DNA of 64,000 bases from Rhizobiales bacterium CCH3-A5 (GCA_001556025.1 LSIB01000072.1:11020-75019), one strand, 5' to 3'; shown: positions 8,598-17,990, counted from the stretch's first letter. Notes: a model not told the origin generated them from the letters alone. Translations and numbers: made by a program.

Positions 8598-9839
8598 ATG
8601 AAAGAGCCTTTCGCGATCAGCTTCGCCGATGTCGAGGCGGCGGCCGCCCGCATCGAAGGCCATGTCCTGCGCACGCCGCTGATGCTGGCCCCCCGCCTGT
8701 CGGAGCTCACCGGCGCGACCGTTCTGGTCAAGCATGAGAACATGCAGGCGACGGCCTCCTTCAAGGAGCGCGGCGCGGTCAACAGGCTGCTGACGCTGGA
8801 CGAGGACGAGAAGGCGCGCGGCGTCATCGCGATGTCGGCCGGCAACCATGCGCAGGCGGTCGCCTATCACGCGCGTCGTTTCGGCATTCCCGCCACGATC
8901 GTGATGCCCGAGACGACGCCGCTGGTGAAGGTCGAGAACACGCGCGCTCACGGCGCGCGCGTCGTGCTGCATGGGGAGACGCTCTACGAATCGGCGCAGA
9001 AAGCCCGCGAACTGTCCGATGAGGAAGGGCTCGTGCTGGTCCACCCCTATGACGACCCGGCGATCATGGCCGGCCAGGGCACGGTCGCCTGCGAGATGCT
9101 CGACGACGAGCCTGATCTCGACATGCTGATCATCCCGCTCGGCGGCGGCGGCCTGATGTCGGGCAATGCGGTCGCGGCCAAGGCGCTGAAGCCAGAGATC
9201 GAGCTAATCGGGGTCGAGGCCGCGCTCTACCCCTCCTTCTACAACGCCGTGAACGCCGAGGACCTCGACATCGGCGGCGCGACGCTGGCCGAGGGCATCG
9301 CGGTCAAGACCGTCGGCGTGCAGACGCTGCCGATCGTCTCAAGCCTCGTGGCCGACATCGTTCTGGTCGGCGAGGATCTGATCGAGCGGGCGGTCAACGC
9401 CTACGCCTGCCTGCAGCATACGCTGGCCGAGGGTGCGGGCGCGGCGGGGCTCGCGGCCATGCTGAAGGAGCCCGGCCGCTATGCCGGACGCAAGGTCGGG
9501 CTCGTGCTCTGCGGCGGCAATATCGACACTCGCCTGCTGGCTGCGATCATGGTGCGCGAACTCGAGCGCGAGCACCGCATCGTCGCATTCCGCCTGACCA
9601 CCAGCGACCGGCCGGGCCTGCTCGGCAAGGTCGCGAGCCTGCTCGGAGCGGAGGGGGCCAACATCCTCGAGGTCAGCCATGGCCGGCTCTTCCTCGACGT
9701 GCCGGCCAAGGGCGTGAGCCTCGACGTCACGGTCGAGACCCGCGGCGACGACCACAGCCGTATGATCGAGCATGCCCTGCGCGAGAACGGCTACGCGCCG
9801 CGCCGCATCTTTCCGCGCGGGGAGGCATCCGGCGACTGA
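8598..9839 (+). CDS. ilvA: Threonine ammonia-lyase (threonine dehydratase) with C-terminal ACT domain
   Basis: PLP enzyme converting L-threonine to 2-oxobutyrate and ammonia, the first committed step to isoleucine. The 413-residue form matches the shorter type with one C-terminal ACT domain. The PLP lysine is Lys56 in TASFKERGA; SAGNHAQAVAYHA is the substrate-binding loop and PLGGGGLMSG the phosphate-binding glycine loop. From about 332 the segment RLTTSDRPGLLGKVASLLG begins the ACT domain, which would sense an amino acid. It starts 30 bases after the permease gene, so cotranscription is likely. The short ACT-containing form is often catabolic or broad-specificity, so ilvA versus tdcB naming is not certain. 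Confidence 0.9.
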   Translation: MKEPFAISFADVEAAAARIEGHVLRTPLMLAPRLSELTGATVLVKHENMQATASFKERGAVNRLLTLDEDEKARGVIAMSAGNHAQAVAYHARRFGIPATIVMPETTPLVKVENTRAHGARVVLHGETLYESAQKARELSDEEGLVLVHPYDDPAIMAGQGTVACEMLDDEPDLDMLIIPLGGGGLMSGNAVAAKALKPEIELIGVEAALYPSFYNAVNAEDLDIGGATLAEGIAVKTVGVQTLPIVSSLVADIVLVGEDLIERAVNAYACLQHTLAEGAGAAGLAAMLKEPGRYAGRKVGLVLCGGNIDTRLLAAIMVRELEREHRIVAFRLTTSDRPGLLGKVASLLGAEGANILEVSHGRLFLDVPAKGVSLDVTVETRGDDHSRMIEHALRENGYAPRRIFPRGEASGD

Positions 9840-9901
9840 GCACGCCAGTTTTTGCAATGCGATCTTGCGGAACCGGAAGGCCGATCAAACATTGTGTGGT
9901 G

Positions 9902-9917
9902 CGGGCAATCTTGCCCG
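9902..9917. promoter_or_regulatory. Tight palindrome between ilvA and the RDD gene
   Basis: CGGGCAA-TC-TTGCCCG, perfect 7-bp arms with a 2-base centre, lies 62 bases after ilvA and 26 bases before the RDD gene. The loop is too short for a good RNA hairpin, so a DNA-level operator is somewhat more likely than a terminator. Confidence 0.35.
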
Positions 9918-9942
9918 GCAATCCGAAGGATCACGACCAAAG

Positions 9943-10413
9943 ATGAGCGACACCCGTTACGGCGCCTCCCCGATCACGCCGATCGAGCAGCGCCCCCTGC
10001 AGGATGTCAGCGGCGTGTTCGGCTCGCGCATCTTCGCCTGGATCGGCGACATCGTCGTCGTGTTCGTCCTGAGCTGGCTGCTGGTCGTTGCGATCAGCGT
10101 GCTGGGCGTGCTGACGCTCGGCCTCGGCTGGTTGCTCTTCCCCGCCGTAGCCGCCACTGCCTTCGTCTATGCGGCGATCACGATCGGCGGACGCAGGCAG
10201 GCGACCTGGGGCATGCGGATGGCCGGCCTGCGCGTCGAGACCGTCAATGGTGGGCGGCCCGATGCGCTCGCGGCCGCCGTGCACGCGCTGCTGTTCTATG
10301 TGGCGGCCGGCACGATCGGCCTGTGGGTGCTCGACATCCTGATCGGCTTCGTGCGCGCCGACAAGCGGCTGGGCCACGACATCCTGACCGGGCTCGTCGT
10401 GGTGCGGGCCTGA
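9943..10413 (+). CDS. RDD-family inner-membrane protein
   Basis: Protein of 156 residues with three hydrophobic segments (about 28-55, 60-85 and 108-130). The RDD hallmark is visible: an Arg in the first membrane segment ([13 protein letters not shown]) and Asp residues in [22 protein letters not shown] near the C-terminus. Members are small membrane proteins of unclear function, some implicated in transport. ATG at 9943 begins a normal-length family member; an upstream in-frame extension overlapping ilvA looks non-coding. It ends just before a GC-rich hairpin and precedes bpt by 77 bases. Confidence 0.85.
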   Translation: MSDTRYGASPITPIEQRPLQDVSGVFGSRIFAWIGDIVVVFVLSWLLVVAISVLGVLTLGLGWLLFPAVAATAFVYAAITIGGRRQATWGMRMAGLRVETVNGGRPDALAAAVHALLFYVAAGTIGLWVLDILIGFVRADKRLGHDILTGLVVVRA

Positions 10414-10418
10414 GTTGC

Positions 10419-10441
10419 GGCGGCGGCTTATTGCCGCCGCC
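10419..10441. terminator. GC-rich hairpin after the RDD gene
   Basis: Perfect 9-bp stem GGCGGCGGC / GCCGCCGCC with a 5-base loop, six bases after the RDD stop and 50 bases before bpt. It lacks a T tract, so it may be only a partial terminator or attenuator. Confidence 0.5.
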
Positions 10442-10490
10442 ATCGGCGCTGCTACACTGCCTGGCGAAGCAGGTCCGGAGCCAGCCGAAC

Positions 10491-11237
10491 GTGACGAAGC
10501 CATTGCGGGACGCCCCGCAATTTTACCTGACGTCGCCGACCGCGTGCCCCTATCTGCCGGGGCGCGAGGAGCGCAAGGTGTTCACCCATCTCGTGGGCGC
10601 CCGTGCGCGCGACCTGAACGACGTGCTGAGCCAGGGCGGCTTCCGGCGCTCGCAGAGCATCGCCTATCGGCCGGCCTGCGAGACCTGCCGCTCCTGCGTC
10701 TCCGTGCGCGTCCGCGTGGCCGATTTCCGGCCCTCGCGCAGCTTCCGCAAGGTGCTCTCGCACAACAACGACCTGATCGGCGAGGTTTTGCCGCCGCAGC
10801 CGCGCTCGGAGCATTATTCGCTGTTTCGGGGCTATCTCGACGAGCGCCATCCCGAAGGCGGCATGGCCACCATGTCGGCGCTCGACTTCGCCATGATGAT
10901 CGAGGACAGCCATGTCGAGACATCGCTGATCGAGTATCGCCGGCGCGGCCCCGATTCCGGCTTCACCGGACGTGGCCAGGGCGACCTCTTTGCCATGGCG
11001 CTGACCGACACGCTGAGCGACGGGCTCTCCATGGTCTATTCTGTGTTCGACCCCGCGCTGGAGGCGCGTTCGCTCGGCACCTTCATGGTGCTCGACCATA
11101 TCGAGCGCGCCCGCCGGCTCGGCCTGCCTTACGTCTATCTCGGCTACTGGGTCGAGGGCTCGCCCAAAATGGCCTACAAGGCGCGCTTCCTGCCGCAGGA
11201 GCGCCTGAGCCCGCAGGGCTGGGAACGGGTCGGCTGA
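10491..11237 (+). CDS. bpt: Aspartate/glutamate leucyltransferase
   Basis: Cytosolic enzyme of the bacterial N-degron pathway: it transfers leucine from Leu-tRNA to proteins with N-terminal Asp or Glu, marking them for ClpS/ClpAP. The 248-residue product has the ATE family pattern: [13 protein letters not shown] with the N-terminal Cys, [16 protein letters not shown] carrying the further conserved cysteines, [19 protein letters not shown] and [18 protein letters not shown] near the C-terminus. The start is inferred as the GTG at 10491, giving [13 protein letters not shown], the usual beginning; no nearby ATG fits. It is similar to eukaryotic arginyltransferase, but bacterial short forms are leucyltransferases. 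It appears to be a single gene. Confidence 0.9.
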   Translation: MTKPLRDAPQFYLTSPTACPYLPGREERKVFTHLVGARARDLNDVLSQGGFRRSQSIAYRPACETCRSCVSVRVRVADFRPSRSFRKVLSHNNDLIGEVLPPQPRSEHYSLFRGYLDERHPEGGMATMSALDFAMMIEDSHVETSLIEYRRRGPDSGFTGRGQGDLFAMALTDTLSDGLSMVYSVFDPALEARSLGTFMVLDHIERARRLGLPYVYLGYWVEGSPKMAYKARFLPQERLSPQGWERVG

Positions 11238-11354
11238 CACAGCCTAAACCGATTGAAACGCATCCTCGCTGCGCGCCTGACGCACTTGCCCCCTTCCCGG
11301 CTTTGCGCTCACTCTCGGCTTTGACAGGCGGGACAAGCCTGCACGGGAGGATTT

Positions 11355-12002
11355 ATGAGCGACGACCTGACCCAGCGCCTGTCGCGCTGCTACACCGGCA
11401 TCATCCACGACACGATGCGGGCCACGGGCCTCTCCGACTTCACCCTGCCGCCGGACCTGCGCCCACTGCTGCCGGGCGAGAAGCTCGCGGGGCCGGCCTT
11501 TACGGTGGAGGGCAGGACCGGCGAATTCGACGCCCATGAGACTCTGCTGGGCTGGACCGGGCTCCTGTCCGCCGCAAAACCCGGCCATGTCTGGGTCTGC
11601 CAACCGAACACGCAGGAGGTCGCGCTGATGGGCGAGCTTTCGGCCGAGACGCTGAAGAACAAGGGCGTGCGCGGCTGCGTCATCGACGGGCTCTCGCGCG
11701 ACACCGAATTCATGATCGAGATGGGCTTCCAGGCCTTCTTCAAGGCCTACACGCCGCGCGACATCGTCGGCGTCTGGCTGCCCAAGGCGGTCGACGAGCC
11801 GGTCAAGATCGGCGAGGTCTGGATCAGGCCCGGCGACTACATCCTGGGCGACCGCGACGGCGTGGTGCGCATCCCGGTCGAGGTGATCGAGGAGGTGCTG
11901 GAGAAGGCCGAGATCGCGATCGGCGCCGAGAACAAGGTCCGCAGCGCGATCCTGTCGGGCATGGACCCGCAGGAGGCCTATCTGCGATTCGGCAAGTTCT
12001 GA
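11355..12002 (+). CDS. RraA-family protein (2-oxoacid aldolase/decarboxylase-like)
   Basis: A 215-residue protein of the RraA / 4-hydroxy-4-methyl-2-oxoglutarate aldolase fold. The family core is visible: LMGELSAETLKNKGVRGC followed by VIDGLSRDTEFM, containing the Arg-Asp pair that binds substrate and divalent metal. RraA members include oxaloacetate decarboxylases and class II pyruvate aldolases as well as the RNase E regulator. A GGGAGG precedes the ATG. The stop overlaps the start of the SAF-domain gene by one base (TGATG), and that gene overlaps the UxaA gene. The tight coupling to a dehydratase argues for a metabolic enzyme, probably acting on a 2-oxoacid from a hydroxyacid, not RNA regulation. 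The substrate is unknown. Confidence 0.85.
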   Translation: MSDDLTQRLSRCYTGIIHDTMRATGLSDFTLPPDLRPLLPGEKLAGPAFTVEGRTGEFDAHETLLGWTGLLSAAKPGHVWVCQPNTQEVALMGELSAETLKNKGVRGCVIDGLSRDTEFMIEMGFQAFFKAYTPRDIVGVWLPKAVDEPVKIGEVWIRPGDYILGDRDGVVRIPVEVIEEVLEKAEIAIGAENKVRSAILSGMDPQEAYLRFGKF

Positions 12003-12313
12003 TGACCCACGACCACCGCCTCATCCTGCTTGACCCGCGCGACAATGTCTTCGTCGCGCGGGTGCGGCTGAAGGCGGGCGAGATGGTCGAGACCGGCGAG
12101 GGCATGGCGGTCATCGACCGCGACGTCGCGCTCGCGCACAAGGTCGCGCTCCGGCCCATCGCTCCCGGCGAAAAAATCCTGAAATACGGCGCGCCTATCG
12201 GCGTGGCGACGGACTACATCGCGGCGGGCAACCATGTCCATGTCCACAACATGAAAAGCGACTACACGCCGACCTATCATCTCGAGGACGAGCGGGCGGG
12301 AACCACGTCATGA
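12002..12313 (+). CDS. SAF-domain small subunit of a UxaA-family dehydratase
   Basis: A 103-residue SAF domain, homologous to the N-terminal domain of altronate dehydratase and the small subunits of split family members such as (2R)-sulfolactate sulfo-lyase. Visible pattern: LDPRDNVFVARVRLKAGE at the start, then HKVALRPIAPGEKILKYG and PIGVATDYIAAGNHVHVHN, the usual SAF core. It overlaps the RraA gene by one base and the large-subunit gene by four (ATGA), so translation is coupled and the two subunits should be made together. Catalysis resides in the large subunit; SAF probably helps position substrate or oligomer. The substrate cannot be read from sequence. Confidence 0.88.
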   Translation: MTHDHRLILLDPRDNVFVARVRLKAGEMVETGEGMAVIDRDVALAHKVALRPIAPGEKILKYGAPIGVATDYIAAGNHVHVHNMKSDYTPTYHLEDERAGTTS

Positions 12314-13509
12314 CCAACCTTCGCGGCTGGCTCCGCTCCGACGGGCGCAAGGGCATCCGCAATGTCGTCGCGGTGGCCTATCTCGTCGAATGCGCGCACC
12401 ACGTCGCGCGCGAGATCGCCCTGCCCTGGCGCGAGGACGGCGTCCACGTCATCGGCTTTCCCGGCTGCTATCCCAATGCCTATGCCGAAACGATGATGGA
12501 GCGGCTCTGCACGCATCCCAATGTCGGAGCTGTGCTGCTGGTCTCGCTCGGCTGCGAGAGCTTCAACAAATATGCGCTGGAGCGCGTGGTCGCGGCCTCC
12601 GGGCGCCCGGTGAAGACGCTGATCATCCAGGGCACGGGCGGTACGCGCGCCTCCATCAGGGAGGGGCGCGGCTGGATCGAAGCGCAGCGCGACGCTCTGG
12701 ACCGGCAGGAAACTGTCCCGATGGCCGTCTCCGAGCTGATCATCGGCACGGTCTGCGGCGGCTCGGACGGAACTTCGGGCATCACCGGCAATCCGGCGGC
12801 GGGGCGGGCCTTCGACAAGCTCATCGCGGAAGGTGCTGCGTGCATCTTCGAGGAGACGGGCGAGTTGATCGGCTGCGAGCACATCATGGCGGCGCGTGCG
12901 ATCACGCCTGAACTCGGCGTGGTGCTGGAGCAGTCGGTCGCCAAGGCCGCACGCTACTATGCGACCCTTGGCTACGGTTCGTTCGCCGCCGGCAACGCCG
13001 AGGGCGGGCTTTCCACCATCGAGGAGAAGTCGATGGGGGCCTACGCCAAATCGGGCGCCTCGCCGATCTGCGGCCTGCTCAAGCCGGGCGACGTGCCGCC
13101 GCGCGGCGGGCTCTATTTGCTCGATGTGGTGCCCGACGGCGAGGTGCGGTTCGGCTTTCCCAACATCAACGACAATGCCGAGATCGCCGAGCTGATCGCC
13201 TGCGGCGCGCATTGCGTGCTCTTCGTCACGGGGCGCGGCTCAGTCGTCGGCTCGGCGATCTCGCCGGTGGTAAAGATTTGCGCCAATCCGGAGACCTATC
13301 GGCGCATGGAAGATGACATGGATGTCGATGCTGGACGGATCCTGGAAGGTCGCGCCGGGCTCGACGAGGTCGGGGCGGAAATCCGCGATCTCGTGGTCTC
13401 GCTGGCGAATGGCGTCCGGACGAAGTCGGAAGAGCTCGGCCATCAGGAGTTCATCCTGACCTATAAGAGCTTCGAGCCGCTCGGCCCGGCCTGCCTGCCG
13501 GCGGCGTGA
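12310..13509 (+). CDS. UxaA-family hydro-lyase, large subunit
   Basis: A 399-residue protein matching the large domain of D-altronate/D-galactarate dehydratases and SuyB-type sulfo-lyases, which remove water (or sulfite) from a 2-hydroxyacid by metal-assisted chemistry. It begins FRGWLRSDGR-like (here LRGWLRSDGRKGIRN), typical of the family, with VIGFPGCYPNAYAE, LVSLGCESFNKYALE, IGTVCGGSDGTSGITGNPA and FVTGRGSVVGSAISPVVKICANPETYRRM further on. The conserved Cys and His/Asp sites are present, so it looks active. With the SAF subunit and RraA it forms a three-gene operon. No transporter or regulator is adjacent. Which acid is used, and whether sulfite is released, cannot be decided here. Confidence 0.87.
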   Translation: MTNLRGWLRSDGRKGIRNVVAVAYLVECAHHVAREIALPWREDGVHVIGFPGCYPNAYAETMMERLCTHPNVGAVLLVSLGCESFNKYALERVVAASGRPVKTLIIQGTGGTRASIREGRGWIEAQRDALDRQETVPMAVSELIIGTVCGGSDGTSGITGNPAAGRAFDKLIAEGAACIFEETGELIGCEHIMAARAITPELGVVLEQSVAKAARYYATLGYGSFAAGNAEGGLSTIEEKSMGAYAKSGASPICGLLKPGDVPPRGGLYLLDVVPDGEVRFGFPNINDNAEIAELIACGAHCVLFVTGRGSVVGSAISPVVKICANPETYRRMEDDMDVDAGRILEGRAGLDEVGAEIRDLVVSLANGVRTKSEELGHQEFILTYKSFEPLGPACLPAA

Positions 13510-13545
13510 CGCCGCACGCAAGCGACACGACGAAATGCCCTCATT

Positions 13546-13570
13546 GATTGCATTATTCTCTTATGCAATC
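13546..13570. promoter_or_regulatory. AT-rich inverted repeat after the UxaA operon and before the DUF2336 gene
   Basis: GATTGCAT / ATGCAATC, perfect 8-bp arms with a 9-base spacer, in one of the most AT-rich stretches of the window (about 13540-13640). It lies 37 bases after the UxaA gene and 111 before the DUF2336 start. It could be an operator or promoter element for the latter; as an RNA hairpin it would be weak. Confidence 0.4.
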
Positions 13571-13680
13571 TTTAGTTGCAATAATCGCTATGCCTTGGGC
13601 TTTCGGCGAACCGATTAAGATTAAATCAAGCCGGCCCGTTGCAAGGTTTCACGGCTATAGCGATCGCCTCGGGGGGCTCT

Positions 13681-14697
13681 ATGCTGCGGAACCTGACACG
13701 GATGCCGGCCGACATGTCGTCGGATTCCCGGCGGCAGCTTCTCAACGCGGTAACAGATCTTTTCCTGCTCGACGAGGAGCCGACCGAACTCGCCAAGGCC
13801 CATTATGGGGAGATTGCGGTGCATTCGCTATCGCACCTCGAAAGCGCCGACCGCAAGGGCTATGCCGACCAGGTCGCGGCCGTGCCGAGCCTGCCGCGCG
13901 AAGTCGCGGTAACGCTGGCCAGCGACGCCGATTCCGATGTCGCCCGGCTGGTCCTCAAGCTTTCGCCGGTGCTGAGCGACAGCGACCTCGCCGCCATCGC
14001 CGTGAGCCAGTCGCAGGCGCATCTCATTGCGATCGCCGAGCGCGCGCGGCTCTCCGAGGGCCTGACCGACATCCTCGTCCAGCGCGGCGACCGCGACGTG
14101 CTGCAGACCGTGAGCGCCAACGAAGGCGCGTCGTTCTCGGAAGGCGGCTTCGACCGGTTGCTGCAACGCGGTGGCGACGACGCCATCGTTGCCGGCGCGC
14201 TGGCGCGGCGGTCCGATCTGTCGCCGCAGCGGGCGCAACGCGTTCTGCAGATCGTCAGGCAGTTGAATGCCGGCAGCGCCGCGCAGACGGCAGATGGCGC
14301 GTCCCTCGCACAGCAAGCGCGCCAGCAGCGCCTCGAGGTGAAGCTCTTGCTGGCCGATCTGACGGCATCCGTCCGCGAACTCGACGATGTCGTGACCATG
14401 CTGGCCGAGGATGACCGCGCCTATCATCTGGCGCAGGTGCTGGCCCAGGCGGGGGCGATCAGCACGGAGCAGGCGCTGCGCGTGCTGATGCAGCGCGACG
14501 TCAGCGGCATCGCCGTGATCTGCCGCTCGCTTGCCATCGGCGAAGAGGCGTTCCGTGCTTTGCTCGAACTGCGCAGCCGCCGGCTCTATTTCTCTTCGCA
14601 GGCTCTCGACGACGCGCTGCGCGACTACAAGCGGCTCGATGCGGCGACCGCCGACAGGACGCTGCGCTTCCTCAAGCTCAAGACCAAGCTGAACTGA
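13681..14697 (+). CDS. DUF2336-domain protein
   Basis: A 338-residue soluble, helix-rich protein. I recognise the alphaproteobacterial DUF2336 family: N-terminal DSRRQLLNAVTDLFLLD, then repeated short helical units reminiscent of HEAT-like repeats (DADSDVARLVLKLSPVLSDS, LIAIAERARLSEGLTDILVQRGD and similar). No enzymatic motif, signal peptide or membrane segment is visible. The start at 13681 follows GGGGGG-rich sequence; a longer upstream frame is AT-rich and unlikely to be coding. In other alphaproteobacteria, members of this family have been linked to signalling and motility-related regulation, but I would not assign that here. It stands alone with its own AT-rich upstream region. Confidence 0.78.
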   Translation: MLRNLTRMPADMSSDSRRQLLNAVTDLFLLDEEPTELAKAHYGEIAVHSLSHLESADRKGYADQVAAVPSLPREVAVTLASDADSDVARLVLKLSPVLSDSDLAAIAVSQSQAHLIAIAERARLSEGLTDILVQRGDRDVLQTVSANEGASFSEGGFDRLLQRGGDDAIVAGALARRSDLSPQRAQRVLQIVRQLNAGSAAQTADGASLAQQARQQRLEVKLLLADLTASVRELDDVVTMLAEDDRAYHLAQVLAQAGAISTEQALRVLMQRDVSGIAVICRSLAIGEEAFRALLELRSRRLYFSSQALDDALRDYKRLDAATADRTLRFLKLKTKLN

Positions 14698-14797
14698 AGG
14701 CAGCTCCCCTTGCCGCCCAGCCTCGCCACAAATCCGCGACAATCGGGCGACCTTCTGGTAGCCTGTTGAGAAGTGGCGCGGCGAGGACGGGTTCGAC

Positions 14798-15403
14798 GTG
14801 AAATCATCTGTTGCCTGCGGCGCGCTTGGTGCTCTGCTTCTCTCCTGCGCTGCGGCGCAGGCGCAAGCCTTCCTGCCGATGACGGGTTTTGCCACCGTCC
14901 CCTCCTTCGCGTGGTCGGAGCCTACGCTGGCGCCTGGCGGCGTGAAGTGGGACGGCTCCTATGCCCGCATCTCGACGGGCTTCCAGGTCAGCACATCCAA
15001 GCGCTCGGGCACGCAGGCCGGGCCGACGATCGGACTGGAAGCCGGCAAGATGTGGCGCGAAGGCAATGTCATCTACGGCATCGCCGGCGCTGTCGACTAC
15101 ATGCCCGCGATCGGCGGCTACGCCACACCGGGCTTCAACAGCGCGGCGTACAGTCGCGACTTCGCCGGGGCGCTGCAGCTCAAGGCCGGCGTGCTCGTGA
15201 CGCCGGACGTGCTGGTCTACACCAAGGTCGGCGCGGCGGCCGTCAACGAGAGCTGGCGTTTCGGCGCGAATTCGTTCTCCGGGCCGTTCTCGCGCAGCGA
15301 ACTCGCGGTCAGACCGGAAGCACGCGCCGGCGTCGAATGGGCGGTGACGGACAAGCTGACGCTGGGACTGGAAGTCGGCGTCGTTGGCGCGCCGATCCGG
15401 TGA
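14798..15403 (+). CDS. Small outer-membrane beta-barrel protein
   Basis: A 201-residue protein starting at GTG 14798, with a signal peptide (hydrophobic core GALGALLLSCAAA, cleavage near AQA at about residue 24). The mature part has alternating hydrophobic and polar residues and many Gly/aromatic positions typical of 8-strand barrels such as the Rhizobiales Omp25/Omp31-like family (SYARISTGFQV, PTIGLEAGKMWREG, YTKVGAAAVNESWRFG, RAGVEWAVTDKLTLGLEVG). It ends with VGAPIR instead of the usual C-terminal aromatic residue, so the barrel assignment is not fully typical. It may be structural or adhesive. It stands alone, facing parC across a long repeat. Confidence 0.7.
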   Translation: MKSSVACGALGALLLSCAAAQAQAFLPMTGFATVPSFAWSEPTLAPGGVKWDGSYARISTGFQVSTSKRSGTQAGPTIGLEAGKMWREGNVIYGIAGAVDYMPAIGGYATPGFNSAAYSRDFAGALQLKAGVLVTPDVLVYTKVGAAAVNESWRFGANSFSGPFSRSELAVRPEARAGVEWAVTDKLTLGLEVGVVGAPIR

Positions 15404-15472
15404 GGGATTGATTCAAGCGGCTTCGACACAGAGTCAGGGCTGCGCCTTAAGCCTCTGAAATTGAGCGGGGAA

Positions 15473-15611
15473 CCCTTCTCCTGTAAGGAGAGGGGCAAGG
15501 GTGAGGTGACGGACGTTTCGAGATTGGCCTGACCGGACGTGCGGACAGGTTTCACGCAACTGGTTGACGGGCCGACCCCTCACCCCTGCCCCTCTCCCTC
15601 CGGGAGAGGGG
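15473..15611. repeat. Pair of inverted 34-base intergenic repeats between convergent genes
   Basis: Left arm 15473-15506 (CCCTTCTCCTGTAAGGAGAG...GGGTGAGG) and right arm 15578-15611 are reverse complements at roughly 28 of 34 positions, with 71 bases between. Each arm also holds its own small hairpin (CTCC/GGAG type). The sequence style, with CCCTCACCC and GGAGAGGGG, resembles abundant intergenic mosaic elements in Rhizobiales. It fills the gap where the outer-membrane gene and parC converge and could terminate both. Confidence 0.75.
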
Positions 15612-15624
15612 TTCGTCCAGCGCT

Positions 15625-17871
15625 CTACCCTCCGAACCTGTTGTTCTTCGGGAAGCCCTTCGGCGGCAGGCGGCCCGCCTCGCCCCGGTGGCCTATCCAT
15701 TCGGTCAATTCGCTCTGCGCCACGGTCCAGGTCCGGCCCGATGTGTCGCGCCAGGTCAGGCCGTCGGCGAGCGTGAAGACCTTCGCGTCGGACAGGCCGC
15801 CATCCTTGTAGCGCTGCAGCCGAACGCCCTTGCCGCGCGCCATCTCGGCGACTTCCGCGAGCGGGAAGCAGACCAGCTTGCGGTTCTCGCCGATGACGGC
15901 GACATGGTCGCCCTCTGCCGGGGCGGCCAGCAGCGCCTCCACCGGCATCTCGACATTCAGCACCTGCCTCCCTTTGCGGGTATTGGCGACGATGTCGTCA
16001 GTGGGGGCGACGAAGCCGCGCCCGTCCGTCGTCACCATCAGCAGCTTGAGGCCCGGCCGGTAAGGGAAGGCCGAGACGATCCCGGCATGCTCCTCCAGTT
16101 CGATCATCAGCCGGATCGGGTCGCCAAAACCGCGCCCGCCGGGCAGCTTGGCGGCGTCGAGCGTGAAGACCTTGCCGTTGGAGGCGAGCACCAGGATTTT
16201 GGCCGTCGTCTCGGTGAAGAAGGCCAGCTTCAGCCCGTCATCGCCCTTGAAGGCGAGCGTCGAGAGATCCTGGACATGGCCCTTCAGCGCCCTGATCCAG
16301 CCCTTCTTCGTGATCACCACCGTCACCGGCTCGCGCTCGACCATCGCCTGGGTCAGGTCGAGATCGGCCGTGTCGGGCATGTCGGCGAAGCTGGTGCGGC
16401 GTTTGCCGATCGCGGTCTCGAGACCGAACAGCTTCTTCACCTCGCGGATGTCGTGGGCGATCATCTTCCACTGCGTCGCGTCCGAGCCGAGCAGCGTCTC
16501 GATCTGGCCCTTCTCCACCGTGAGCTCGTCGAGCTCGGTCTTGAGCGCCATCTCCTCCAGCTTACGAAGAGCGCGCAGGCGGGTGTCGAGGATGGCGTTG
16601 GCCTGGACCTCCGACAGCTCGAAGACGCGCATCAGCTCGGTCTTCGGCTCGTCCTCCTCGCGGATGATTTTGATCACCCGGTCGAGATCGAGATAGACGA
16701 TCAGCAGGCCGCGCAGGATCTCCAGCCGCTTCTCGATCTGCCCCAGGCGGAAGCGCGAGCGGCGCTGCAACACCTCGCGGCGGTGGTCGAGCCAAGCGCG
16801 CAGGGCCTCGTTCAGCCCGAGCACGCGCGGCACCAGCCCGCCTGTGAGCACGTTCATGTTCATCGAGATGCGCGCTTCCAGCTCCGTCAGCCGGAAGAGC
16901 TGCTCCATCATCAGATTGGCGTCGACGGTGCGGGCGCGTGGCTCGATGACGACGCGGATGTCCTCGGCCGATTCGTCGCGGATGTCGGCGACGAGCGGCA
17001 GCTTCTTGTCGTTGAAGAGTTCCGCCAGCTTCTCGATCAGCCGGCCCTTCTGGACCATGTAGGGGATCTCGGTGACGACCGCGAGCCAGGTGCCGCGGCC
17101 CTGATCCTCCACAGACCAGCGCGCCCGGGTGCGAAAGGCGCCGCGCCCGGTGCGGTAGGTCTCGATCATCGAGGCTCTGGCTTCGACGATGACGCCGCCG
17201 GTCGGGAAATCCGGGCCGGGCACGAAGGTCATCAACTGCTCGGACGTCGCCTGCGGATGCTGGATCAGATAGAGCGCCGCGTCGCAGAGTTCGGCCGCGT
17301 TATGGGGCGGGATCGCTGTCGCCATGCCGACCGCGATGCCCTGCGAGCCGTTGGCGAGCAGGTTCGGGAACGCGGCGGGGAGCACGACCGGCTCCTCGTC
17401 TTCGCCATTATAGGTCTCGCGGAAATCGACCGCGTCCTCCTCGATGCCGTCGAGCAGGAGGCGCGCGACCTCGGTCATGCGCGCTTCGGTGTAGCGGTAA
17501 GCGGCGGCGTTATCGCCGTCGATATTGCCGAAATTGCCCTGCCCGTCGACGAGCGGATAGCGCTGCGCGAAATCCTGCGCGAGCCGCACCAGCGCATCGT
17601 AGACCGACTGGTCGCCGTGCGGGTGAAACTTGCCGATGACGTCGCCGACGATGCGGGCGCATTTCTTGTGGACCTGGCCGGGATCTAGCCGCAGCAGCCG
17701 CATCGCATGCAGGATGCGGCGATGGACGGGCTTCAGCCCGTCGCGCGCATCAGGCAGGGCCCGGTGCATGATGGTGGAGAGCGCATAGGCGAGATAGCGC
17801 TCCTCCAGCGCGGTCTTCAGATCGATGCGCTCGGATTCATCCTCCGGAGGCGGCTCGACGGGCTTTCCCAT
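15625..17871 (-). CDS. parC: DNA topoisomerase IV subunit A
   Basis: Type IIA topoisomerase subunit that cuts and rejoins DNA to unlink daughter chromosomes, working with ParE. The 748-residue protein has the winged-helix/tower region with [16 protein letters not shown] (81-96) and the active-site Tyr127 in [11 protein letters not shown], followed by [18 protein letters not shown]. Its C-terminal part (from about 490) is a shorter beta-propeller than in GyrA and lacks an obvious GyrA-box, supporting ParC over GyrA. The position equal to E. coli Ser80 is Gln88, a naturally different residue in the quinolone-contact region. It lies downstream of recO on the same strand with a 119-base gap. Confidence 0.95.
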   Translation of the reverse strand: MGKPVEPPPEDESERIDLKTALEERYLAYALSTIMHRALPDARDGLKPVHRRILHAMRLLRLDPGQVHKKCARIVGDVIGKFHPHGDQSVYDALVRLAQDFAQRYPLVDGQGNFGNIDGDNAAAYRYTEARMTEVARLLLDGIEEDAVDFRETYNGEDEEPVVLPAAFPNLLANGSQGIAVGMATAIPPHNAAELCDAALYLIQHPQATSEQLMTFVPGPDFPTGGVIVEARASMIETYRTGRGAFRTRARWSVEDQGRGTWLAVVTEIPYMVQKGRLIEKLAELFNDKKLPLVADIRDESAEDIRVVIEPRARTVDANLMMEQLFRLTELEARISMNMNVLTGGLVPRVLGLNEALRAWLDHRREVLQRRSRFRLGQIEKRLEILRGLLIVYLDLDRVIKIIREEDEPKTELMRVFELSEVQANAILDTRLRALRKLEEMALKTELDELTVEKGQIETLLGSDATQWKMIAHDIREVKKLFGLETAIGKRRTSFADMPDTADLDLTQAMVEREPVTVVITKKGWIRALKGHVQDLSTLAFKGDDGLKLAFFTETTAKILVLASNGKVFTLDAAKLPGGRGFGDPIRLMIELEEHAGIVSAFPYRPGLKLLMVTTDGRGFVAPTDDIVANTRKGRQVLNVEMPVEALLAAPAEGDHVAVIGENRKLVCFPLAEVAEMARGKGVRLQRYKDGGLSDAKVFTLADGLTWRDTSGRTWTVAQSELTEWIGHRGEAGRLPPKGFPKNNRFGG

Positions 17872-17990
17872 GATTCACTCGGCCTTGGTTCTACGACGCG
17901 CCGGCTGACCCCAGGCGCGAATCGCTTCTCGTGACGATGCAGGCCTGGCGCAAGCAGCGCCAAGCCATACCGAGCCAGACACCACAGAAA

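Noticed and set aside
15688..17688. 666-codon plus-strand frame over parC
   Set aside because: Antisense shadow of parC with the usual Arg/Asp/Gly/Leu-rich composition and no domain.
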